From Tanypteryx hageni (taxonomy: Eukaryota; Arthropoda; Insecta; Odonata; Petaluridae), in assembly GCA_028673005.1 (NCBI GenBank), contig CM054120.1:57348057-57412056 (forward strand): a stretch of DNA of 64,000 nt, given 5' to 3'. A program made the position numbers and the translations under genes. Under the pieces are notes generated by a model. The model saw only the letters and a list, made by a program, of their open reading frames with translations, was not told where the DNA came from and made no database searches. Positions 12,045 to 22,437 of this stretch are shown here, piece by piece; position 1 is the first letter of the stretch, and the number at the start of each line of letters is the position of its first letter.

Positions 12045-15000
12045 ACGAATTGCACTTCATTACTAGCTTCTCTGCTCATTATCCCAACTTCGTCTAACGG
12101 CACGCTTCGCTCGCCTATTTTTAATTAAATTAATTTATATTTCATTCATGAATTTAATGGATAGTCTTTTGAGTTATAAAACACACCTTCACATATTCAA
12201 ATTTATTTCTTCGTTTCTAATACAGTGGGAGACGATTAATGTGACAATTACAATAAACAAAATATTCAAAACAAGATCTGCTTTTTGAATTCCGCGGCTG
12301 ATTGCAATAGACAGTTGATAACCATAACCAGTGATGGTAATAAGGTGCACCTAATGTATTAATGAATCTTCTTTTTACTATATTCGCTTTTTTATAGTTT
12401 TAAGTTTTTCGGGCATGCGGAATGTCGTTTTTTGATAATATATTCTAATAGGAATATTTGTCTTTTGGTCTGTATTTTATTGTATTATGTAGATGCTTTT
12501 TAATGATACTTCTAAATGTTTGATTTTATCAATTTGATATTTTTTTCTGAAATTTTAGTATCGTCATGGATAAACAACATAAATCCAAGTGCAATGGTGT
12601 ACCACTAAAAGGAGCACCACAGCGCAATCCGCACAACGAAAAGGCAGTGGACAATAAACCAGACAAAAAGAATCCGAATCACTTACCCGTAGAGGGGAAA
12701 GGTATGTAGAAATTGAGAATAAGGAAATATACTGCCTTGACCGAGATCAAACTCGTGTGATCCGCTTGTGTTATTGGTATACTATCACTGAACTATCGTG
12801 GAGAACGAAGTGAGTCGACGACTTAAAAGTATTCAAATATTAGCTCGAAAAGCTCCTGTTAAAAACATTTATTGCGAAAAAATTCCTAAAATGATAATTT
12901 GCTTTTTAAGATATCAGAATCAACAATTCTTGCAGAACATTCAACGTTTGCCGAGTCTCCTAAGAGACCCGGCGCGACGTGCGGGACAGCCGGGCGGACA
13001 CCCGGGCAGTCCAAATCTCGGGGTCGCTATCACGATCATATACCTTTGCATTACTTGCAAGTGAACAAATATTGGATACCAATTTTCATCGCGGAACAGG
13101 CTATAATCCCGATATCATTCCCTTTATTGTTATTTTCAGTAGTTTTTACAGACTGTATAATCAATTATCATATACTCATATCTCAAAAAAAATTTACGGA
13201 GGGAGGCGATGAAGTGTTATCTCTCCCGGGGACACAATATTCCTCGAGTTGCACGTGTTCTAGAATTACAAAACGCTGATTTAGTTTTGAATTTATTTCT
13301 ATAGGCATCATTACTGGATTAAAATATTTTAATTGAATACCAATCGTGATGCATGACAATAAAGAAGTTGAAATCACTTTATGGTCCTTGGAATCATTTG
13401 TTGAAATCCAACCATAGGCTCTATTAATCATTAATTAAAGAGTTTATATGAAGTTTTTTGTAACGCTATGTGCCATATATCTATTTCTATACTTAAATTT
13501 TTCTTTATCTTTTTGTTGTGCAGATATCAAGCAGCCAGAGGTGGCCAAGGAGGTCAAAGCAAAACAACCTCTAACCCGCAAATGAAGCTACTGCTCCAAT
13601 AATGAAGCTCTTATAAAGGTTCCCTGATGTGTTTACAGTAAAAAAGTTAAATAAAAGGTTTTTAAACAGTTATAAGCTCTTTTCTTATTTAAATCTAGTA
13701 AATTCGATCGATAATACTTATAACGCGCGAAAATATTTACTCGCGGTCTTCGGCGTATTTTTATATGCATAATAAATGGAAATATTAACATCGAAGTTAG
13801 TTGAAATTTGAATTTAAAACGTCTATAAGAATCTTATATCTGCTATTGATAGCTTCCGATTTATTTATAACTGACTATGAGTGTCAGTTTCTGGGTCAAT
13901 ATACTTGGAGACTTTACCGAATATTGTAAAAAGGCTTTCGTATAAATTCTCATGGCGAACGATGAATATATCTACATTTCTCAATTGAAAAAAGATATAA
14001 AGTATAAAATTTTTATAATCTGAATGTCGGTATGCATGCAACGCCTCCGTGTTCAATAAGCAAATACTTTTTTCCATATATAAATGACGGCAGAATACCA
14101 GCCGCTTTATCGGGAGAAGTATACCGAGGAAACCGGTTGATTGGAAGTATCCCGTTTTAGGTAAAAAGCTTAAAAGGTAAATCGAAATAATAATAATAGG
14201 CGAATATATCTTACATTCTCAAACTAAGATAATCTGATGTGGCAACCACATGAGCCGCTTTTGGGTGTTTCCCTGATTTGTAGTCATTCCTACGCTTGGT
14301 TAAGTCGCAATGAGAACGGGGTACATATTCTCACCCAATTGTTTTCATACCCTTCTCCTTCAGTATTTCCTCCTCCCTTACATTATGCATTGGTGACGTC
14401 GAAATAGAACAGTTTACCCTCATTAGTTCAAATACGTCCATCGTGTGGAAACTTTATTCGAGTAGTGTGCGTCTTTCAGAGTTTAACCTTAAATTCCACT
14501 ATACCATGTAATCACAGTAACACTACTACGTATTGAAAATTCACCCCAGTGAGTTTAGTCTAATTTCATTCATATAAAATCTAATTATCATTTTTAAATA
14601 AAATACATTGCCATTAATATTACATTTTTATTTATTCAAATACATCTGAAAAACGCGATAAAATTCAAAATAACTCATATTTGGTCTATTATACTACAAA
14701 AGACATAGTTAAGTGAGAAATACTAAAATAGCATTATAAGTTACGTGCAATTGTTACAAATTGTGCTTCTATGATGGCCACATATGAAATTGATGTAGAT
14801 GGATCATCTGTTGCTGAATTTTTTATCTGCATTTCGTGGCCAAAGCTTACATCTTCCTTGTTTGGCAGCCTGTGAATGGCCTACATTTATAGTACTGACC
14901 AAAGATACCGACCTTTCATTTAGTAGACAGGTTTTAACTACCCCTTCCCTATAACTACGATATATTACTTAGGGCATTATTTTGTTTTCAAAATCATATA

Positions 15001-16059
15001 TTATGCATATTAAAATTTGACCTTTGGTAAAAAATATTACGCTAACACTACAATCTGTGAAAATTCACCCTAAGGGATTGCATTTTGGATATTTGCTGAA
15101 AAAAAAATAAAAAGAAAACTTCAGAAAGGTAAATCTTGGCCTAAACTGAGAATACTTAAAATCAGAACTGCGGGAAGCATTGTGAGGGGAGGTATGGAAG
15201 AGGAAGCTGAGAGAAGGAGGGGGAAGAGAGGAATGATGGAGGGAGAGAGGAAGAATGGAGGGAAAGATATAGAATGGAAGTCGTTGGGGAGGAAGGTTGG
15301 AAAGGGGATGAAGGAGGGAGAGAGGATTGGCGGAAGGAAAGTGGAGAAAAGTAGGGTTGAGGGAATCTTCAGATAGTTATGAGTGTTTCCCTAAGCACTA
15401 GTGTGCAGTGTCGACTTACCCGCAGATTATTATCACGTCTTTGGAATCTAAAAGGTTTGTCACATTTTTTCCTAGTAGAAAGTGCAATATTTCTCTCGCA
15501 ATAATATCTGATCATTTTTCCATTGCGTCTATTTCCTGAGAGCGAAAAGAGATCGACGTATCTGTCCTGTTTACGGCATAGAGAAAAGTTTGGCTTCGGT
15601 TCTAGTACAGGTTCCACAATGATTCTTTGTCGCGGTGAATCGTACTTTTTCTTCCGCACTTACACTGGCTGATAAGGAACAAATATATATACAATTTAAA
15701 TAGCAAGTTTACTTTGATTATTCGCGCATTCAATAGTAGAGTTAATATAGAGTGAAATCCCCATAACAACGAATACCCTTAGGGGGGAATTTATGGCGAA
15801 GAGATGTATTTAAGCTTCTCGTTGTAAAATTTCCTAGAACGCGTCCAATTAAATAAGTGCGTACTCCGATGTTTGATACGCGATTCATTAAACTTAAAGA
15901 TTATATTAACTCGCAATAAGGTGGGATCGGTTCTTTGGCATAATATTATAAAGTTGTATTCAAAATTATGAATTGGTACTTGTAGGAATTATAGCATTTT
16001 CGACGCTGTGAAATGATTTACGCTACTCCAACAAGTTCGATAATGAGAGATTTAGCAGT
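12045..16059 (+). repeat. 4.0-kb tandem unit, copy 4
   Basis: Full unit. The head (to about phase 800) is nearly identical to copy 5 and the tail to copy 3, so copy 3 tail plus copy 4 head looks duplicated as copy 4 tail plus copy 5 head. It shares with copy 5 the exon change cccgtagagg and the leader-intron change aatttgat. Confidence 0.95.
12566..13585 (+). CDS. 65-aa lysine-rich small protein, array copy 4 (A42V)
   Basis: Coding exons are 12566-12701 and 13524-13585. A GCA to GTA change converts Ala42 to Val, shared with copy 5. Start, splice sites, terminal exon and stop are otherwise unchanged. AATAAA is at 13650. Confidence 0.75.
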
Positions 16060-16580
16060 ACGAATTGCACTTCATTACTAGCTTCTCTGCTCATTATCCC
16101 AACTTCGTCTAACGGCACGCTTCGCTCGCCTATTTTTAATTAAATTAATTTATATTTCATTCATGAATTTAATGGATAGTCTTTTGAGTTATAAAACACA
16201 CCTTCACATATTCAAATTTATTTCTTCGTTTCTAATACAGTGGGAGACGATTAATGTGACAATTACAATAAACAAAATATTCAAAACAAGATCTGCTTTT
16301 TGAATTCCGCGGCTGATTGCAATAGACAGTTGATAACCATAACCAGTGATGGTAATAAGGTGCACCTAATGTATTAATGAATCTTCTTTTTACTATATTC
16401 GCTTTTTTATAGTTTTAAGTTTTTCGGGCATGCGGAATGTCGTTTTTTGATAATATATTCTAATAGGAATATTTGTCTTTTGGTCTGTATTTTATTGTAT
16501 TATGTAGATGCTTTTTAATGATACTTCTAAATGTTTGATTTTATCAATTTGATATTTTTTTCTGAAATTTTAGTATCGTC

Positions 16581-17599
16581 ATGGATAAACAACATAAATC
16601 CAAGTGCAATGGTGTACCACTAAAAGGAGCACCACAGCGCAATCCGCACAACGAAAAGGCAGTGGACAATAAACCAGACAAAAAGAATCCGAATCACTTA
16701 CCCGTAGAGGGGAAAGGTATGTAGAAATTGAGAATAAGGAAATATACTGCCTTGACCGAGATCAAACTCGTGTGATCCGCTTGTGTTATTGGTATACTAT
16801 CACTGAACTATCGTGGAGAACGAAGTGAGTCGACGACTTAAAAGTATTCAAATATTAGCGCGAAAAGCTCCTGTTAAAAACATTTATTTCGAAAAAATTC
16901 CTAAAATGATAATTTGCTTTTTAAGATATCAGAATCAACAATTCTTGCAGAACATTCAACGTTTGCCGAGTCTCCTTAGAGACCCGGCGCGACGTTCGGG
17001 ACAGCCGGGCGGACACCCGGGCAGTCCAAATCTCAGGGTCGCTATCACGATCATATACCATTGCATTACTTGCAAGTGGACAAATATTGGATACCAATTT
17101 TCATCGCGGAACAGAATATAATCCCGATATCATTCCTTTTATTGTTATTTTCAGTAGTTTTTACAGACTGTATAATCAATTATCATGTACTCATATCTCA
17201 AAAAAAATTTACGGAGGGAGGCGATGAAGTGTTATCTCTCCCGGGGACACAATATTCCTCGAGTTGCACGTGTTCTAGAATTACAAAACGCTGATTTAGT
17301 TTTGAATTTATTTCTATATGCAACATTACTGGATTAAATATTTTAATTGAATACCAATCGTGATGCATGATAATAAAGAAGTTGAAATCACTTTATGGTG
17401 CTTGGAATCATTTGTTGAAATCCAACCATAGGCTCTATTAATCATTAATTAAATAGTTTATATGGAGTTTTTTGTAACCCTATGTGCCATATATCTATTT
17501 CTATACTTAAATTTTTCTTTATATTTTTGTTGTGCAGATATCAAGCAGCCAGAGGTGGCCAAGGAGGTCAAAGCAAAACAACCTCTAACCCGCAAATGA
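16581..17599 (+). CDS. 65-aa lysine-rich small protein, array copy 5 (A42V)
   Basis: Coding exons are 16581-16716 and 17538-17599. The intron is one base shorter than in copy 4 and carries many private substitutions, yet the terminal exon is unchanged and the first coding exon equals copy 4, including A42V. AATAAA is at 17664. The 3' UTR has its own changes (tatagaggtttcc; acatt for acagt). The piggyBac insertion lies about 2.3 kb downstream, outside the gene. Confidence 0.75.
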
Positions 17600-19930
17600 A
17601 GCTACTGCTCCAATAATGAAGCTCTTATAGAGGTTTCCTGATGTGTTTACATTAAAAAAGTTAAATAAAAGGTTTTTAAACAGTTATAAGCTCTTTTCTT
17701 ATGTAAATCTAGTAAATTCGATCGATAATACTTATAACGCGCGAAAATATTTACTCGCGGTCTTCGGCGTATTTTTATATGCATCATAAATGGAAATATT
17801 AACATCGAAGTTAGTTGAAATTTGAATTTAAAACGTCTATAGGAATCTTATATCTGCTATTGATAGCTTCCGATTTATCTATAACTGACTATGAGTTTTA
17901 GTTTCTTTGTCAATATACTTGGAGACTTTACCGAATATTGTAAAAAGGCTTTCGTATAAATTCTCATGGCGAACGATGAATATATCTACATTTCTCAATT
18001 GAAAAAAGATATAAAGTATAAAATTTTTATAATCTGAATGTCGGTATGCATGCAACGCCTCCGTGTTCAATAAGCAAATACTTTTTTCCATATATAAATG
18101 ACGGCAGAATACCAGCCTCTTTATCGGGAGAAGTATACCGAGGAAACCGGTTGATTGGAAGTATCCCGTTTTAGGTAAAAAGCTTAAAAGGTAAATCGAA
18201 ATAATAATAATAGGCGAATATATCTTACATTCTCAAACTAAGATAATCTGATGTGGCAACCACATGAGCCGCTTTTGGGTGTTTCCCTGATTTGTAGTCA
18301 TTCCTACGCTTGGTTAAGTCGCACTGAGAACGGGGCACATATTCTCACCCAATTGTTTTCATACCCTTCTCCTTCAGTATTTCCTCCTCCCTTACATTAT
18401 GCATTGGTGACGTCGAAATAGAACAGTTTACCCTCATTAGTTCAAATACGTCCATCGTGTGGAAACTTTATTCGAGTAGTGTGCGTCTTTCAGAGTTTAA
18501 CCTTAAATTCCACTATACCATGTAATCACAGTAACACTACTACGTATTGAAAATTCACCCCAGTGAGTTTAGTCTAATTTCATTCATATGAAATCTAATT
18601 ATCATTTTTAAGTAAAATACATTGCCATTAACATTACATTTTTATTAATTCAAATACATCTGAAAAACGCGATAAAATTCTAAATAACTCATATTTGGTC
18701 TATTATACTACAAAAGACATAGTTAAGTGAGAAATACTAAAATAGCATTATAAGTTACGTGCAATTGTTACAAATTGTGCTTCTATGATGGCCACATATC
18801 AAATTGATGCAGATGGATCATCTGTTGCTGAATTTTTTATCTGTATTTCGTGGCCAAAGCTTACATCTTCCTTGTTTGGCAGCCTGTGAATGGCCTACAT
18901 TTATAGTACTGACCAAAGATACCGACCTTTCATTTAGTAGACAGGTTTTAACTACCCCTTCCCTATACCTACGATATATTACTTAGGGCATTATTTTGTT
19001 TTCAAAATAATATATTATACATATTAAAATTTGAACTTTGGTAAAAAATATTACGCTAACACTACAATCTGTGAAAATTCACCCAAAAGGATTGCATTTT
19101 GGATATTTGCTGAAAAAAAAATAAAAAGAAAACTTCAGAAAGGTAAATCTTGGCCTAAACTGAGAATACTTAAAATCAGAACTGCGGGAAGCATTGTGAG
19201 GGGAGGTATGGAAGAGGGATCTGAGGGAGGGAGGGGGAAGAGAGGAAGGATGGAGGGAGAGAGGAAGGAAGGCATGGGAGAGTGAGGTTGGAGAGGGGAT
19301 GAAGGAGGGAGAGAGGATTGGCGCACGGAAAGTGGAGAAAAGTAGGGTCGAGGGAATCTTCAGATAGTTTTGAGTGTTTCCCCGAGCACTAGTGTGCAGT
19401 GTCGACTTACCCGCATATTATTATCACGTCTTTGGAATCTAAAAGCTTTGTCACATTTTTTCCTAGTAGAAAGTGCATTATTTCTCTCGCAATAATATCT
19501 GATCATCTTTCCATTGCGTCTATTTCCTGAGAGCGATAAGAGATCGACGTATCTGTCTTGTGTACGGCATAGAGAAAAGTTTGGCTTCGGTTCTAGTACA
19601 GGTTCCACAATGATTCTTTGTCGCGGTGAATCGTACTTTTTCTTCCGCACTTACACTGGCTGATAAGGAACAAATATATATACAATTTAAATAGCAAGTT
19701 TACTTTGATTATTCGCGCATTCAATAGTAGAGTTAATATAGAGTGAAATCACCATAACAACGAATACTCTTAGGGGGAAATTTATGGCGAAGATATGTAT
19801 TTAAGCTTCTCGTTGTAAAATTTCCTAGAACGCGTCCAATTAAATAATTGCGTACTCTGATGTTTGATACGCGATTTATTAAACTTTACACTAGATCCCC
19901 GGGACCGTGTCCCATACCTAATACCCCGGA

Positions 19931-19950
19931 ACCGGTCTTTTTGACCGGTC
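19931..19950. repeat. subterminal palindrome of piggyBac, left
   Basis: ACCGGTCTTTTTGACCGGTC, a near-perfect palindrome about 43 bp inside the left end. The same motif occurs at 22061-22080 and 22238-22257 near the right end, matching the subterminal repeats that piggyBac-type transposases are known to bind. Confidence 0.7.
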
Positions 19951-20234
19951 GTATTTTTTCTTGCTTTTCGATGAGATTTTGTGGTTTTCTTAGCTTGAAT
20001 GTCTTCGTTTCAATATAAACTTACAATTTTTTTCAACAATACCATTTTACCTAATATTAGTGGCTTAAACCTTGTCGGCTACCCTCTTGGCGCAGGATTT
20101 GAAAATCTATTGCTTGGCTCAACGAATTTAATGAGTGCTTTTGGAGGATGGAAACATTTTCTACTCGATAAGTAATAATTAGGTAAGTATCCAATGAAAT
20201 ATCTTTATTAGTGCTCTATGGTACAGTGCTTGCT

Positions 20235-22018
20235 TCATTGCATTTCACACAGATAACGATCTTTTTTTACTACTCCTGTGCATGAGCCGCACACCCGCTT
20301 TTTGCAGGAATATCAGAGATAGGTCGTTTTGTTTTCTTTACAGCGTCCGACCTGACACGTCCTTCTCTTCCTTCCTGGTAACTCCTGTCTATTACCAAAA
20401 TCGTCGTGTGGACCAGCGATCAATCTTCCTGGTCTAGATGCTACAGTGGCTGCCCTCAACTCGTCTGTAAGTTTCAGGATGAAGTTGCGCCTACAAATTT
20501 TCTTCCCTGTGACTTCTTGAAACACGATCCAGGAATTGATCACCGCTATATCAAGGATATTGTACAATACGTGAACTGGTCATCTTCGCGTTCCACTGCG
20601 TACAGAATATTTTCTACACATTTGGTCTGCAACATCAACACCACACTTCGTTTTTTGTAAAATGAAACAGATTCTGGTAACTTTTTGTGAGTGCCTCTAA
20701 TCAATATGTCTTTGTGCATGGTGCTAAGTATTAGCACATTGTTGTTTACTTTCTCCTGGTAAATTGTCAGTGTCGCATCATCTGTTGTAAAAAGCGTTGT
20801 TTCATACAAGGGTGCACGCATCTCTTTCACTACTGCAGGAATTTCTCTCCTAACTCGGTTCATAGTTCCAACGAGGGAGGTGTTACAATTCTTTAGTCTT
20901 TTAGCAAGCTTGAGCGATATAAAAAAATTATCAGTTGTAATGTTTCGCCCTTTGTGTAGGTATCGCTCTGTCAACTTCATTACAACGTATTCTGGCAGTA
21001 ATTCATCTTGTGGTCGGGTCTCATCCTTACCCAGATAAGGAAAGCCATGACAAACGTACTTTGAATCCACATCTGCTAATAGCCAAAACTTGATATCAAA
21101 TTTATTCGGCTTTTTTGCCATATATTGCAGGAATGGGCAACGACACTTTGTCGGGTACAACTGCTCGTCGACAGTGAGAAAAGACCCCGGCACGTAGCAT
21201 AAGTAGCAGTTTTCTCTGAATTTATTCTAAGTGCGTGATGCGAGAGCAAATTTGTCTTTTTGCAGGCAAATTTGTCATTTTGCAGGCGCTGTGATCGGGA
21301 TCGAATTCATTCATTCGTGTTCTGTCTTGCGACAGGTCCTACCAATTATTTAATTAATTGGTTTTTGACTAGGGAATATACATACACGGTGTGGTGGTTT
21401 CCCGTTGCCTTCCACACCGGACACACACAGAAGGGAGGAGGGAAACCCGGTGCCGGCATTTGCCTGCTCTTGCGAAGAACACCAGGGGGGCCAACGGCTT
21501 AACGTCTCTTCCGAAGGACGGAAAAGCTGAATTTGCGCGGTCTCCTCAAACCACGCGAACAGGGGGCCAGATGACCTTGAGAAAAAGTCCTACTCGCGCA
21601 GGATTCGTACCCGATGACATTTTCAAGCATCGGGCGAGTAGCAGCTAGCGTCCTAACCACTACACCACCGGCACCCAATCCAAGTAAATATAACGCATTA
21701 TTTCAGCAAAACGGTCTCAAATAATTGGTCTCCAAACACGCCTGGACCCCACTTCTTGAACCACATCTCAGCAAGTTCCATAGACCTGGCGCCGAGTGCA
21801 CCGCGTATGTACAGGAGAGCAAAAAATGCGTCCAACTCGTCAAGGGAAAACCACCAGGAGTCATTGCCGAGCTGCCTCCGAGCCTCTGCCTGCATACAGT
21901 GCTGAATATGACGTACCATGGACTCATCAATGAAAAGTCTCCAAGAGCTCAAAACACTGCTATCGTTTACGTGCCGTTTGGCATGTGGTGTAGGGGTCGG
22001 AATCTCCCGAAACACGTT
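20235..22018 (-). pseudogene. piggyBac transposase, broken
   Basis: DDE_Tnp_1_7-type transposase in several minus-strand pieces. The first (22015-21698) carries the conserved block with SWWFSLDELDAFFALL and RGALGARSMELAEMW. The coding then stops at a SINE insertion. It resumes near 21270 with DKFALASR, has a stop, then continues (21193-20546) with the LTVDEQL and ITTDNFF motifs that carry the first two catalytic Asp. A 1-nt shift in the A run at 20651-20656 moves the CGVDVADQM block (third Asp) to another frame. Stops follow at 20580-20582 and just after KENKTTYL. The C-terminal cysteine-rich finger (SCKKRVCGSC) is still visible. The usual acidic N-terminal region is largely missing. No functional transposase can be made from this copy. 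Confidence 0.9.
21262..21684 (-). mobile_element. tRNA-derived SINE nested in the piggyBac transposase
   Basis: Read on the minus strand, the insert starts with a tRNA-like head. Its A box TGGTGTAGTGG fits TRGYNNANNNG exactly, and its B-box-like GGTACGAATCC (one mismatch) comes about 50 nt later. The body holds the core GGAAGGCAACGGGAAACC, and the end has short GAAT repeats (GAATGAATGAATTC). It separates the N-terminal transposase block from the DKFA block, which are contiguous in intact family members. I could not find a clear target-site duplication, so both ends are approximate. A 20-bp direct repeat (ctgcaaaa.gacaaatttgc) lies next to the distal end. Confidence 0.65.
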
Positions 22019-22060
22019 CTGTTACTGTTTGCGTTCTTCGAGTTTGAGTAGGAAAAATCT

Positions 22061-22080
22061 ACCGGTCAAAGTGACCGGTT
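22061..22080. repeat. subterminal palindrome of piggyBac, right inner
   Basis: ACCGGTCAAAGTGACCGGTT, between the transposase N-terminus and the right terminal repeat. It is the inner of two right-end copies. Confidence 0.7.
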
Positions 22081-22237
22081 CAGGGGTTTAAGGTAGTAAT
22101 GCAAACTGCTCGTGAACAATACAGACAATATGGTTTATACTTGGGGCACTAACAATACATACTAAAAGATTAAAAGTCATGAAATTACGGCGCACTATCA
22201 CGACTACAACGCGAACAGTAGCGATGTCATTTTCAAA

Positions 22238-22257
22238 ACCGGTCAAAATGACCGGTC
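22238..22257. repeat. subterminal palindrome of piggyBac, right outer
   Basis: ACCGGTCAAAATGACCGGTC, immediately next to the right terminal inverted repeat. Confidence 0.7.
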
Positions 22258-22437
22258 CCGGGGTTCTAGTGTTAAAGATTATATTAACTCGCAATAAGGT
22301 GGAATCGGTTCTTTGGCATAATATTTTAAAGTTGTATTCAAAATTATTAATTGGTACTTGTAGGAATTATAACATTTTCGACGATGTGAAATGATTTACG
22401 CTACTCGAACAAGTTCGATAATGAGAGATTTAGCAGT

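Larger units (their letters stand above)
19889..22271 (-). mobile_element. piggyBac-family transposon (dead copy)
   Basis: Element of 2383 bp in the spacer of array copy 5. The ends are inverted: CACTAGATCCCCGGGACC on the left, and CACTAGAACCCCGGGACC when the right end is read on the minus strand. It is flanked by TTTA (19885-19888) and TTAA (22272-22275), the family's TTAA target with one mutated base. Other array copies show the uninterrupted site aaacTTAAagatt. Three 20-bp palindromic motifs of the form ACCGGTC..TGACCGGT lie near the ends. The transposase on the minus strand is disabled and a SINE is nested inside. Confidence 0.92.
16060..22437 (+). repeat. 4.0-kb tandem unit, copy 5, interrupted by piggyBac
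   Basis: The head matches copy 4 up to about 16850, after which many private changes appear (for example ttagcgcg, gacgttcggg, a shortened polypurine tract at 19196-19349). The unit is split at 19885-19888 by the piggyBac insertion and resumes at 22272. Without the element and its duplicated TTAA it is about 3.99 kb. Confidence 0.93.
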
